IMG/VR virus record: IMGVR_UViG_3300047462_000191
Coordinates: 1 to 34,001 of that record
DNA: 34,001 nucleotides
Origin: a virus
Reading direction: 5' to 3' (one strand)
Positions within the stretch are counted from its first letter, which is position 1. The number at the start of each line of letters is the position of its first letter. The position numbers and the translations under genes were made by a program. Shown here in pieces: positions 14,600 to 22,700 of this stretch. The notes beneath the pieces are model-generated. The model was not told where the DNA came from. It ran no database searches and saw only the letters and a list, made by a program, of their open reading frames with translations.

Positions 14600-14904
14600 G
14601 GGGGATCTCCTTCGTGGTGCCGCTCAGTCCGCTGATCGAGGGGAACCGGCATTGAGTTGGCCAGCGCGTCCTGGGCGTCGGCGAGCATCGAATCCTTGTT
14701 GTGGGAGCCGACTGTGGATCCGATCCAGTAGCCCACAACGGCGGACGCCATGGCTCCAAGGAAGCCGACCATGGCGTTGGCGATCGGCGCGTTGGCTGGC
14801 GGGATCGCCGTCGTTACAACCAGGAACATGACGATCCCGAATGTGACGAGGATGACGACGGACACGATGATCGCGCCGACGACCGAGACTGTGCGGGGCG
14901 GCAT
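14590..14904 (-). CDS. Holin candidate, two membrane spans
   Basis: The 104-residue protein has two hydrophobic segments: VSVVGAIIVSVVILVTFGIV with VMFLVVTTA (residues about 6-35) and NAMVGFLGAMASAVVGYWIG (about 43-62), then a hydrophilic charged tail. The segment GYWIGSTVGSHNKD resembles phage holin-type proteins of tailed phages. It follows an AGGAGG site and lies between the endolysin-linked gene and Rz, the usual holin position. It would form membrane holes that release the endolysin. A second candidate is the neighbouring 72-residue protein. Confidence 0.7.
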   Translation of the reverse strand: MPPRTVSVVGAIIVSVVILVTFGIVMFLVVTTAIPPANAPIANAMVGFLGAMASAVVGYWIGSTVGSHNKDSMLADAQDALANSMPVPLDQRTERHHEGDPPCQ

Positions 14905-14919
14905 GGTGGCCTCCTGTGT

Positions 14920-15138
14920 TCAGAGTGATTTCGACGCCGGGGGCCTGCTGTGCTCAGGCGGGCGGGCGCAGGCGGACAGCGCGCTTCTCAGCAGCCCGGC
15001 GACCATCCTGTCGGTCGCCATGTCGATCTTCGCCGCCGCCGCATCATCGAGGAGCCTGTGGATCTCGTAGGCACCCGCAAGGACGGTAGCCATCGGCAGA
15101 AAAACCAAGACCACTAGGAGAACCTGGCGCGCCCTCAT
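14920..15138 (-). CDS. Small membrane-anchored protein of the lysis cassette
   Basis: This 72-residue product starts at the ATG that overlaps the endolysin stop (ATGA). Residues 1-24 (MRARQVLLVVLVFLPMATVL) form one span or a signal anchor, followed by a helical region and a Pro/Ser tail. It may be an antiholin or another lysis accessory; no specific family is recognised. Confidence 0.6.
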   Translation of the reverse strand: MRARQVLLVVLVFLPMATVLAGAYEIHRLLDDAAAAKIDMATDRMVAGLLRSALSACARPPEHSRPPASKSL

Positions 15139-15914
15139 GACAGAGCCGCCTTGGCTGCGTTGGAGGCTGCCACGCGCTGGGCATAGCCGAGCATCGCGGA
15201 TCCGTTCACGCCCTTGGTGACGGCTGCAAGGTTCCAGGCTTCCAGCGCAGGCAGGAGTTTGCGGAACGTGAAATACCAGACGCCGGACATCGCAGCGCCC
15301 TCGACCGTCGTGCAGTAGGTTGCCGCGTCTTCCACGGTCATCCCCATGCTGGCGGCAAACGGCGTGTATTCAGCGCGGCCCGTGAGCTGCACCAAACCTT
15401 TACCGGCGAACCGCCAGCCGTCTCCGGAGGCTTCGTCGCCGTTGCCGAGACGGTTGCTGTAGACGCAGTTCGCCAGCTTCTCGGGGTTTCCGACGTAGGG
15501 GGCGGCGGCTGCTTCATTGGCGAAGTGCGAGGGGAAAACGGCTACGAGGCGGGATGCATGCGTGTAGTTCAGGTTTTCCGAAATCTCGGAGAACGCCGAC
15601 CCGGCTTCCTGTGCAAACTGCCCGAGTTCGCCAGCCACCACGTTTACAGACGTCGAGCCGTAGAAGGCGAACGCCTTATCCAGCGCGGCCGTCCACGCAT
15701 CGATCTTGGCAGGCGCAATGTGCGGGGCCGCCGCGAGGATGGCCGCCTCGAGGCTCGGGATGCCGAGTGCTGCGGGTGCCGGAGCGATATCGGCGACCGG
15801 AGCCGGTTCGGCATCCACAGCGACGGGTGCGGCGTCCGGCGCGGGCGCGGGTGCCTGAACCGGAGCGGCGACCGGGTGAATGATGTTGTTAAACCAGGTT
15901 ACGATGTCAGTCAT
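15135..15914 (-). CDS. GH19 chitinase-like endolysin
   Basis: The 259-residue protein, started at the ATG at 15914 (GGAG eight bases upstream), has a Pro/Ala-rich N-terminal segment (residues about 15-55) and a glycoside hydrolase family 19 domain (about 60-255). FAQEAGSAFSEISENLNY carries the catalytic Glu in place of the HESG seen in homologues, and GWRFAGKGLVQLTGRAEY is the diagnostic GH19 segment. Phage GH19 enzymes cut the glycan strands of peptidoglycan. No export signal is clear, so release probably needs the holin. It is the first gene of the lysis cassette, just after a terminator-like hairpin. Confidence 0.9.
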   Translation of the reverse strand: MTDIVTWFNNIIHPVAAPVQAPAPAPDAAPVAVDAEPAPVADIAPAPAALGIPSLEAAILAAAPHIAPAKIDAWTAALDKAFAFYGSTSVNVVAGELGQFAQEAGSAFSEISENLNYTHASRLVAVFPSHFANEAAAAPYVGNPEKLANCVYSNRLGNGDEASGDGWRFAGKGLVQLTGRAEYTPFAASMGMTVEDAATYCTTVEGAAMSGVWYFTFRKLLPALEAWNLAAVTKGVNGSAMLGYAQRVAASNAAKAALS

Positions 15915-15929
15915 TGCAGGCACTCCATA

Positions 15930-15961
15930 GAAAAGGGCACCGCCGTTTCCGGGGTGCCCTC
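15930..15961 (-). terminator. Terminator hairpin between the 15992 gene and endolysin
   Basis: AGGGCACC (15934-15941) pairs perfectly with GGTGCCCT (15953-15960) and on the minus strand is followed by TTTT (15934-15931). It sits 16 bp before the endolysin start, so read-through or an own promoter would set lysis gene dosage. Confidence 0.7.
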
Positions 15962-15991
15962 ATGGGTTGGTCTTCAGTGGCGGCTGGCCGA

Positions 15992-16210
15992 TTACGGCTT
16001 CCGGGAAATCCGGCGTGCCGGGGCCGGGAGGCTGTCCTTCAGGGCGTCGACGGTGTCGTGACGGCGCATGCTCCCGTGCATCGCTGCGACCAGGCTTGCG
16101 GTGATCACGGCGATATCGACGGGCGACAACTCGATCAGAAGCCGGACCTTGTTCACGCCGACCTGCATGATCGCGCCCTCGGCGACGGGAAATACGCTGA
16201 TGTCTGCCAT
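15992..16210 (-). CDS. Unknown 72-residue protein
   Basis: The ATG at 16210 is six bases after a strong GGAGG. The protein reads MADISVFPVAEGAIMQVGVNK, then LLIELSPVDIAVITASLVAA and a basic tail. The middle hydrophobic helix is short and amphipathic rather than a sure membrane span. No family is recognised. It lies between the acyltransferase and the terminator in front of the endolysin. Confidence 0.6.
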   Translation of the reverse strand: MADISVFPVAEGAIMQVGVNKVRLLIELSPVDIAVITASLVAAMHGSMRRHDTVDALKDSLPAPARRISRKP

Positions 16211-16261
16211 GTGTGCCTCCGTAATCCGGCCGTCGGTCGAGGCGGGAAATCCGTGCCGAAC

Positions 16262-17326
16262 TTAGGCGGCGAGCGGTGCGGTCGACCGGCGGATGCGGAG
16301 GCTGGACAGCTTCATCCCCGGGACTTCGATCCACCTGTGCGTGCAGTAGCTCAGGCCCGCCGTCACGATGAGGAACACCGCGATAGACACCGGCACCGAC
16401 ATCGCCCCGGCCTCATGAACAGCGGACACGACGGTCAGGACGATCCAGTGGACCAGGTAGACGCTGTAGCTCCGGGCGGACACCGCACGAACCAGCGGCC
16501 CGATCACGCCCAGGCTTCCAACCTTCAGGGCGGCCGCCACGAGCAGCGCGCATCCGGCGGCGGCCAGCGTCAGCGTTCCAGGCTGCCATTGCGTCGCCGC
16601 GCTCAGGATGCCGCAGGCGTATGGCGACCACGCGACTGAGATCAGCCCGACCCCGGCGACCAGGCACGAGACGGGTTTCCGAAAGAGCGAGGATCCCTGC
16701 CGCTCCAGCTGGGCAAGGACAACTCCCCACCCGATGCCGTCGATGTTGTAGAGGGCGGCGAAGTAGACTTGCGGCTGTCCGTAGGTCATGGCGCGCAGCA
16801 CCAGCGGGAAAGCCAGGAAGGCGATGATGACCGGCCACACGGCACGGCGTCCGAAGAGGCGGGCGGCGGTCAGAAGGCTGGTGGCGAACAGCAGGTAGAA
16901 GAGTTCCTCAACTGTCAGCGACCAGCTCGTGCCCATGAAGGCGCCGAGGGTGGTGTGCGGGATCTCCGAGGTCAGGTTCTGCGTCATCGTGGCGAACTGG
17001 ACAACCGCAAGGAAATCCGGCCGGGCGAGGCAGACCGCGACGGACAGGATGAAGAAATACAGAGGCAGCGTCCTGACCCACCGGCGGCACATGAAATTAA
17101 GCCAGACGCCCGGCGTTGCGGTGTCGACCAGGCCGAGCAGGATGCGGCCGATGAGGTATCCTGATAAGCCGTAGAAAGCCTCGACTGCGACGCCGCCGAT
17201 GGGGAAAACCCACGAAGGTGTCGGGCCGTCGCCGATCACCAGGACGGCCGCATGGAACAGCACGACGGTCAGGACGGCGACGGCGCGGATCAGGTCGAGT
17301 CCTTGAGAGCGGGTAGATACCTGCAT
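16262..17326 (-). CDS. Acyltransferase 3 family membrane protein (O-antigen modification type)
   Basis: The 354-residue protein starts at an ATG with AGGGA seven bases upstream. It begins GLDLIRAVAVLTVVLFHA, with the conserved R and H of acyltransferase-3/OafA proteins, then FYGLSGYLIGRIL, RRWVRTLPLYFF and WSLTVEELFYLLF (all diagnostic), and about ten hydrophobic spans up to YSVYLVHWIVLTVV. These enzymes move acetyl or other acyl groups onto lipopolysaccharide or exopolysaccharide at the inner membrane. In a prophage late region it is a typical serotype-conversion moron, changing the receptor of the lysogen. That role is inferred; the enzyme class is firm. Confidence 0.9.
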   Translation of the reverse strand: MQVSTRSQGLDLIRAVAVLTVVLFHAAVLVIGDGPTPSWVFPIGGVAVEAFYGLSGYLIGRILLGLVDTATPGVWLNFMCRRWVRTLPLYFFILSVAVCLARPDFLAVVQFATMTQNLTSEIPHTTLGAFMGTSWSLTVEELFYLLFATSLLTAARLFGRRAVWPVIIAFLAFPLVLRAMTYGQPQVYFAALYNIDGIGWGVVLAQLERQGSSLFRKPVSCLVAGVGLISVAWSPYACGILSAATQWQPGTLTLAAAGCALLVAAALKVGSLGVIGPLVRAVSARSYSVYLVHWIVLTVVSAVHEAGAMSVPVSIAVFLIVTAGLSYCTHRWIEVPGMKLSSLRIRRSTAPLAA

Positions 17327-17342
17327 GATGTTGTCCCTCGGT

Positions 17343-19127
17343 TCAGGCTGCGACCGAGTAGGCTTTCACGCGGATACGGGGCCTCTCGACCATGTGGTTA
17401 TCGTTCTTCGTGGCTCTCCACTTCGGACCGCGCATCGTGACAATTGCCCGTTTTCCATTCGGGTAAGTGATCACCAGGCTGTGGGACCAAGACGACGGGC
17501 CGCGGTTGTAGGTCATGTCGAGATCTCCGGAGACGCCGGACGACATGTTGCCTCCCCAGATACCTGCTGCGTGGGTGTGAGCTGAGATCGTCCGCATACC
17601 GATGACGCGGTATCCTTTGGTCGATCCGCGGCTCCCGTTGACGCCCCGGTGACCGTGCAAGGAGTTCTCGATCCCGCCGCTCTCCGGGCAGGTGATGAAG
17701 GACTCGTCCTCTCGCAGGAACCGGACGCTTCCCAGCGCGGGCGCCTTTTCGCGAACGGCCGCCTCGAACGGCAAGAACTCCGCACCGCTCTCGATGGACT
17801 GGAATATCTTGTAGTTCCAGTAGTGCCAGTAACGCTGGTTGCCCCTGTCCTTGTGGCCTTCCGCGCGCTCGAGCCATGTCATGAAAGCCTGATCGTGATT
17901 GCTTTCGACCACGACGGTCTGGCACCACGGACGGGTCGCCGACGATAGGAAGGCGGCGCACTGCTCCATCCCCTCTTCGACGCTCTCATCCCGCTTGGCG
18001 TATTGCCGTGCAAGGAAATACGGGCTGTCGACGTTGTGGTGATTACGCACCGTGAAGTCTGTCAGGTCATGGATGAACTGGTATTTCGGCTTCAGCGCAT
18101 CGAGCATTCCGCCCGGAGCCCAGATCGCATCTTCCAACGCGCGATCCGTGAACTTCTCGCGGTGGATATCGCCCGGCGTGATCGCCTCGATGTGAGAGGC
18201 ATGCGATCCGGTCGGGGTGTAGACGCGGTCCAGATCCTGAAAGCAGCCGTCGGAGGTCGCGTTGATCTGCCGGACGAACCAGGATCCGTCCTCCTCCACT
18301 TCGACAACCAGAGCGCCGAGGATATGGTGATGTTCGGCTTTCTGACCGGCTTTGCGCGGGATGTAGTTCGACAGGGTTACTGCGCCGGTGGTGTAGAGGA
18401 ACCGCGCCGGAGAGCCCTTCATCGACGCCATCGGCCGCATTTCGTGCTTGGTGTGTCCGAAGATCCCGGAAGATGTCTTTGTGAAGGATTCGAGCCCGGA
18501 GAGAGGATCGACCGCGCTCGGCGAGATATTCATGTCGGCGCAGAGCACGAGGTCCGGAGCCAGCCTGATCGTGCCGGTGACCACGTTTCCTTGGATGGCG
18601 GGGTCGTACCAGCTGCTCTCGCCCTCGACGAGAACCTCGTGCGGCTTGCCGTAGGCGTTCGCGTTGTAGGAACAGCGGACAACCAGCAGCCTGGCGTTCC
18701 GCTCCTTCTGATAGGTCGCCACGGATGCCAGGAAGTCGGCATGAACGAAGGTGTTGTTCTGGGCCAGGGCGACCAGGTAGACGCCGGATTTGCCGACCCG
18801 GATCTCGCGGGCCTCGGGAGCCTCGTATGTGCCGCCTGCGACGGGCTTCTCAGGCTTCGGTGCCTTCTCGGTCTTAGCGGTCTGCGGCGATCCCTCAAGG
18901 ACTGGAGATTTCGGCCCGGTAAGCAGGGCGGCGATCATCCGCTGGCTTTCAACCAAAGAGGCCATCATCTCTTCGACTGAAGAAGTCTTCGGTGTGATCG
19001 GCACGACTTTCTTGTATCGCTTGAAGAATGTCGTCTTGGCCATCCCGGCCGCCGCTGCCGCTGAGCTTATCGTGCCGTGCGTCTTGACGAGAGCCGCGTA
19101 GTCTATGCTTTCAGTTGCATCCCGCAT
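17343..19127 (-). CDS. HTH-metallophosphoesterase fusion protein
   Basis: Started at the ATG at 19127 (GGAG nine bases upstream; an ATG at 19157 is open but unsupported), the 594-residue protein begins with a helix-turn-helix (VKTHGTISSAAAAAGMAKTT, residues about 13-35) and a charged linker. The rest carries calcineurin-type metallophosphoesterase motifs in order: GDIH (about 319), HDLTDF and NHH (about 350-365), ESNHD (about 407), HGHRG (about 490) and SAHTH (about 516). This set binds two metals for phosphodiester hydrolysis. Phage proteins of this type are known but their role is unclear; the substrate cannot be read. It may be regulatory, DNA-modifying, or a host-takeover moron. It lies downstream of an AT-rich gap. 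Confidence 0.8.
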   Translation of the reverse strand: MRDATESIDYAALVKTHGTISSAAAAAGMAKTTFFKRYKKVVPITPKTSSVEEMMASLVESQRMIAALLTGPKSPVLEGSPQTAKTEKAPKPEKPVAGGTYEAPEAREIRVGKSGVYLVALAQNNTFVHADFLASVATYQKERNARLLVVRCSYNANAYGKPHEVLVEGESSWYDPAIQGNVVTGTIRLAPDLVLCADMNISPSAVDPLSGLESFTKTSSGIFGHTKHEMRPMASMKGSPARFLYTTGAVTLSNYIPRKAGQKAEHHHILGALVVEVEEDGSWFVRQINATSDGCFQDLDRVYTPTGSHASHIEAITPGDIHREKFTDRALEDAIWAPGGMLDALKPKYQFIHDLTDFTVRNHHNVDSPYFLARQYAKRDESVEEGMEQCAAFLSSATRPWCQTVVVESNHDQAFMTWLERAEGHKDRGNQRYWHYWNYKIFQSIESGAEFLPFEAAVREKAPALGSVRFLREDESFITCPESGGIENSLHGHRGVNGSRGSTKGYRVIGMRTISAHTHAAGIWGGNMSSGVSGDLDMTYNRGPSSWSHSLVITYPNGKRAIVTMRGPKWRATKNDNHMVERPRIRVKAYSVAA

Positions 19128-19141
19128 TTCCAGGCACTCCG

Positions 19142-19256
19142 TAGTCCGAGAGTGCAATTAAATCACTGCTCCGAAACAAAAACCTAGCAACTCGAAGCAT
19201 TTGTAAACGCATTACTTTTGAATGCTTGCGTTTCGCAGTCAAAAGCGATGTTTTGT
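19142..19256 (-). promoter_or_regulatory. AT-rich intergenic region, probable promoter of the moron genes
   Basis: This stretch is far richer in A and T than its surroundings. It contains an inverted pair TTGTAAAC and GTTTACAA, and an imperfect hairpin AAACGCATT with AATGCTTGCGTTT. On the minus strand TTGACT lies upstream, but no convincing -10 box stands 17 bp later. It probably starts transcription of the phosphoesterase and acyltransferase, and may also terminate the upstream genes. Confidence 0.35.
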
Positions 19257-19877
19257 TTACAAGCCGTCTGGATTTCCCGCTGTCCCGGTTGCCGACACGC
19301 TGCCGCTGGCGACGACGGTGAAGGGGATATCAGGGAAATCGAATCTCAGGGGCCACCATGAACCGTCGCGGAAGACCCCGTATCTGTGGATCTTGTAGCT
19401 GCCGGGTGCCGCATCCGCCGGGAGCGACAGGAATGCGAACAGATGCCCGCATCTGTGGGCATCACCAGAAAAATGGGAGATCCGAGAGACGACAGCGGTA
19501 TCCTGCGCCCCGTGGTCTTCCACATGCACCAGGCTGACGTGCGCGGTGTAAGCGGCCCCGGCATCTGCGCAGAAGGATGCGTCCCAGCCTACGCGGTCGG
19601 CGGCGTGAAACACCGTCTCCAAATGTCCTTCGACAGGCTTCCCCTCGGCGTCCTCCACTACCGTCAGCGGCGCAATCACGCCGTCGGAGGCGGAGTAATA
19701 CCTCACGTCGAAATACCTCAACCGGAGAGAGTTGTATCCGGTTAGGACCGTCGTCAGAAAGAAGAAGATCGTCGAGAAACGCTTCAAATCGGCCCACGCG
19801 CGCGCGACCACGACCTGCCGTATCGACAGGGGCATCGACTGTACGTCAGTCGCCCTGCGCTGCTGAGTTTCACTCAT
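19257..19877 (-). CDS. Membrane-anchored unknown protein
   Basis: I take the ATG at 19877 (AAGGA ten bases upstream, overlapping the upstream stop). The 206-residue protein has a basic N-terminus, one span (residues about 37-54, FSTIFFFLTTVLTGYNSL) and an outside beta-rich domain (RYFDVRYYSA to FPDIPFTVVA), which would face the periplasm. No known domain is named. It is coupled to the 19874 gene by an ATGA overlap, so the two may form one complex. A lysis or superinfection role is speculative. Confidence 0.55.
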   Translation of the reverse strand: MSETQQRRATDVQSMPLSIRQVVVARAWADLKRFSTIFFFLTTVLTGYNSLRLRYFDVRYYSASDGVIAPLTVVEDAEGKPVEGHLETVFHAADRVGWDASFCADAGAAYTAHVSLVHVEDHGAQDTAVVSRISHFSGDAHRCGHLFAFLSLPADAAPGSYKIHRYGVFRDGSWWPLRFDFPDIPFTVVASGSVSATGTAGNPDGL

Positions 19878-20221
19878 TCGAAGAGATCCTTTACGGCGTC
19901 GACCAGCAGGCTTGTGTGGAGGAGCAACTGCGCCCCGGCGTAACCAAGCCCGATCCGCCAAAGCCACTTGAAAAGGTGCTCAATGAGGTGACGCTTGATG
20001 GTCGCCCATGCGGCCGCTTTGGCGGTCGCCGACGCCGCGCGGACTTCCGCCAGCACGCGGAGCACCACCGCCTCGGGCAGCGTTCCGAGAGCGGTGTCCG
20101 TGCGGGTGGAAAGCATCTCAAGAACACCGGCGATCCGGTCCAGCCGGACAATCAGTGCGTGGAGTTCGTCCCGCAGCGGTCGCATGTCGTCCGTCTGGGC
20201 ACGGGCAAAGAAGTTTTTCAT
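19874..20221 (-). CDS. Unknown helical protein with C-terminal membrane segment
   Basis: The 115-residue protein is helical, with a heptad-like start (RPLRDELHALIVRLDRIAGV) and an amphipathic, moderately hydrophobic end (WLWRIGLGYAGAQLLLHTSL). It overlaps the next gene by four bases. It belongs to the string of small membrane-linked genes between fibre and lysis genes, and its function is unknown. Confidence 0.55.
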   Translation of the reverse strand: MKNFFARAQTDDMRPLRDELHALIVRLDRIAGVLEMLSTRTDTALGTLPEAVVLRVLAEVRAASATAKAAAWATIKRHLIEHLFKWLWRIGLGYAGAQLLLHTSLLVDAVKDLFE

Positions 20222-20280
20222 TTGGTCACCGGGTAAATTATGGGTGGCCGGGATGCGCCCGGTGGCAGCACGCCTGCGGA

Positions 20281-20415
20281 CTACAGGGAGCCGGTCCGCA
20301 GGATTGGCAGTAACTCGATGACCAGGACGCCGATCAGGATGGCGGCGATCAGGAACCGGATGACCGGCCCGAAGGCGTTCGGATCATCCTCGGGCCTCGG
20401 GGACCGCTTAGACAT
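20281..20415 (-). CDS. 44-residue membrane peptide
   Basis: The frame opens at an ATG at 20415 that overlaps the stop region of the upstream gene, so it is probably made by coupling. It encodes a charged head (MSKRSPRPEDDPNAF) and one hydrophobic span (FLIAAILIGVLVIELLPIL). It is too short for usual gene callers. The layout suggests a small holin-type or accessory membrane protein. Confidence 0.5.
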   Translation of the reverse strand: MSKRSPRPEDDPNAFGPVIRFLIAAILIGVLVIELLPILRTGSL

Positions 20416-20659
20416 TTTTTGCTGCTTCGACGGCGACCACAGCAGCGACAGCTACGGCGGCCGTCAACTCCGGTGCGACGACAACCGCGACGACGGCGGC
20501 ACTGGCGGCTTCCGCCGGGTGAGCTTCAACTTCGGAGACGGCTTTGGCCTCGAGGGCATCCGCCTCGGCGACGACTTCGGACTTGGACAGTCCGAGTTCC
20601 GCTTCGAGGAAGGTCTCAACGGCGAGAATGTCGGCTTTGATGGTGGAAACGATGGACAT
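20408..20659 (-). CDS. Small Ala-rich helical protein
   Basis: The 83-residue protein follows a strong AGGAG site. It has a helix (TIKADILAVETFLEAELGL) and then a long Ala/Val/Glu-rich low-complexity stretch that ends in VEAAKNV. Such proteins are common near phage fibre and lysis genes but have no known function. Confidence 0.55.
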   Translation of the reverse strand: MSIVSTIKADILAVETFLEAELGLSKSEVVAEADALEAKAVSEVEAHPAEAASAAVVAVVVAPELTAAVAVAAVVAVEAAKNV

Positions 20660-20660
20660 A

Positions 20661-20966
20661 TCAGACTCCTGTTGTGTTCGGGGGTTGCGGCACGGAGGGC
20701 GACCAGTCCCAGAGTTCGAGACCGTCGGTGCCGGGGGTGAGAGAGTTGGTGCAGTGGTCGCCCTGAGCGCCGAGAAGGTGACCGGCTTTCGTGAGAAGCC
20801 AGCAGGCGGCGGATGCCCACTTCTGTCCGGCCAGCCTGCACCGGGCGGTCCGCTGGCTCAGGGTGACGTTGGGCGATCCGCCGAGCAGGGAGGACGCAAG
20901 TCGGTCGACGGCGATTGCGACGTTCAGCACGAACTGAGCCGCCACCGTGCATGGTGTGCAGGACAT
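20661..20966 (-). CDS. Unknown Cys-containing phage protein
   Basis: The 101-residue product begins MSCTPCTVAAQFVLNVAIAV and contains LASSLLGGSPNVTLSQRTAR and a Cys/Trp/His-rich centre (ACWLLTKAGHLL, then GDHC). I believe similar small proteins occur in phage late regions, but I cannot name the family. It has GGAG in front of its ATG. Confidence 0.55.
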   Translation of the reverse strand: MSCTPCTVAAQFVLNVAIAVDRLASSLLGGSPNVTLSQRTARCRLAGQKWASAACWLLTKAGHLLGAQGDHCTNSLTPGTDGLELWDWSPSVPQPPNTTGV

Positions 20967-21010
20967 GTTGGATTACTCCATGTCTAGGGGGATCATTCTG
21001 CTGGCGGCGG

Positions 21011-21430
21011 TCAGACCACGATGGCGGCCGCCATAACGAACAGGGCGTCTACCTGTGCAGCCGTCAGGCCCAGGCTCGCCGACAGTCCCACCACGAGAGA
21101 CCCCGTGCGGTTCCACGTCGTCGCCTCATTGAAAGCAAGCTGAGCGAGGGGGTTTGTCGCAACTGCCGCCGCTACCGCCGCCGTGACATCGTCCAAAAGG
21201 GTTGCCGGAGGCACTTTGCCGGGCGTCAGCAGCATCGCGGCTTTGGCTTGGAACGATGAAATTGACTGCGGCACGGGCGGCGCGACGAACGCCGATCCGC
21301 CCCATACGAAGCCGACCGAGACATCGTAAGGAAGGTTCACCCACGCCAGAGTCCGGGTCGGTGCTGGAAGCACAGCAGGAGGCGTCGCCGACACCGCTGT
21401 TACGGTACCGGATGAAATGGATGCCCACAT
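21011..21430 (-). CDS. Tail-fibre-associated small protein
   Basis: The 139-residue protein starts after GAGGAA. The second half (SSFQAKAAMLL, DDVTAAVAA, LAQLAFNEATTWNRTGSLV, then LGLTAAQVDALFVMAA) is the type of helical segment seen in small proteins next to phage fibres. It may assist fibre assembly or attach to the fibre. It lies just downstream of the repeat-bearing fibre gene in transcription order. Confidence 0.6.
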   Translation of the reverse strand: MWASISSGTVTAVSATPPAVLPAPTRTLAWVNLPYDVSVGFVWGGSAFVAPPVPQSISSFQAKAAMLLTPGKVPPATLLDDVTAAVAAAVATNPLAQLAFNEATTWNRTGSLVVGLSASLGLTAAQVDALFVMAAAIVV

Positions 21431-21503
21431 TGTCGGGTTTCCTCAAAGCAGGAGAGCCGCGTGCCTCCCGGCAAACGGTTATCGGGTCGGGATGATCTCT
21501 GGC

Positions 21504-22700
21504 TTAGCCGAGTTCTGTGGAGGGAACGCTTTCGATCCACTGTTCGACGGTGATGTACCGGTGCGTATTGAACGCGTCCCACTCATTATCGAGCGTCGAA
21601 AATGTATCAAGGCCGAAACCGATCTTCGCGTAAGTCGCACCGGCACCGAAAGGCGTCTTTGCACCGATCAGATACCAGTCGACGCCGTTCAGCGAATACT
21701 CGAGGTAGATAGCCGCCGGGCGGTCAGTGGTCCCGACCAGATCCGAGGTATTCACGACGGCGGAAATCCAGAGATAACTCGACGTGTTCAGATACAGGGT
21801 CTCCTGCACCGATTGCCCCGTCCCGGCGTAGTCGTTCTGGACCATCAGCTGGAGGTAACCCGCCGTGCTGTAACCCAGGACGAAAAGGGCGCCTGTCCCG
21901 CTCTCGACGTAGAGACCTTCCCAGTTGGCCTGCACCCGGATCGAAGGGTTCAGAAACTTCATGATGTAGCGGATCGGAGTGCTTGGGATGGGCTTCATGA
22001 GGGCGTTGAAAGCGTGGGAATAGGACGTGATCGCGGATGCGTTGATCGTGATCGTCCCGGCGGCTGATTTCGCCCCGCTGGTTCCCGCCGCGAAATTCGT
22101 CTCCGTGAAATCCAGATAGGCAGGGGTGCTGTATGAACCCGCACCGCCGCCGCCGCCGCCCGTGGCAGAGATCACATTGCCGGAGATGGTGATGTTTGCG
22201 CCCGCCGTGAGCGCCGGAGGCACCGCAATGGTGATCGCGCCCGATCCGGTAGGCGACTGGCCGTTGATCGTCTGCACCCCCGTATTGGCCTTCGCAAGCG
22301 CGGCGGCGGCCTCGGCCTCCAGTGTGGCAAGGGTGGCCGCCAGCGTTGCCGATACGCCGCCTGTGGGGGTCACCAGCGCGCCGGAGACATCCTTCCCGGT
22401 CAGCGTGCCTGAAGAGGCTGCCGCTGCTTCCAGGGCGGACAACGTCACCGCCAGCGTCGCCGGAACCCCGCCCGTCGGAGTCACCAGCGCGCCGGAAGCG
22501 TCTCTCCCGGTCAGCGCGCCCGAAGCGGCAGTCGCCGCGACGCCCGCGATGGTCGCCAGGACGTCGGCCATGACGCCCTGCTCGCCGCCGGTCGGGGTGA
22601 CCAGGGACTGCGAAGCGTCCTCACCCGCCAGCGTCGACAGCGGCGTGTAGGTCAGCGCAGTCGTTACGTCGTGCGAAGCAATCTGTCTGCTGTTCGCCAT
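21504..22700 (-). CDS. Tail fibre with three internal repeats and lectin-like C-terminus
   Basis: The 398-residue protein has three repeats of about 38 residues in its first 136 positions, each built on LxGxDxSxxLVTPTGG followed by an Ala/Thr-rich helix. Next come GSGAITIAVPPALTAG, a polyglycine hinge (GGGGGGAGS), and a beta-sandwich-like C-terminal domain (residues about 195-398) such as bind carbohydrates. The arrangement fits a trimeric fibre or side fibre that touches the host surface. The ATG at 22700 follows AGGATT. The receptor is unknown. Confidence 0.75.
   Translation of the reverse strand: MANSRQIASHDVTTALTYTPLSTLAGEDASQSLVTPTGGEQGVMADVLATIAGVAATAASGALTGRDASGALVTPTGGVPATLAVTLSALEAAAASSGTLTGKDVSGALVTPTGGVSATLAATLATLEAEAAAALAKANTGVQTINGQSPTGSGAITIAVPPALTAGANITISGNVISATGGGGGGAGSYSTPAYLDFTETNFAAGTSGAKSAAGTITINASAITSYSHAFNALMKPIPSTPIRYIMKFLNPSIRVQANWEGLYVESGTGALFVLGYSTAGYLQLMVQNDYAGTGQSVQETLYLNTSSYLWISAVVNTSDLVGTTDRPAAIYLEYSLNGVDWYLIGAKTPFGAGATYAKIGFGLDTFSTLDNEWDAFNTHRYITVEQWIESVPSTELG
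22293..22637 (-). repeat. Three internal repeats of the tail fibre gene
   Basis: Repeat units begin at residues 24, 63 and 100 of the fibre (periods 39 and 37). Units two and three are almost identical around LTGxDxSGALVTPTGGV. Copy number may change by recombination and so alter fibre length. Confidence 0.7.

Noticed and set aside
18003-18980. Plus-strand open frame of 325 codons
   Set aside because: It is the antisense of the metallophosphoesterase gene, which carries the real motifs.
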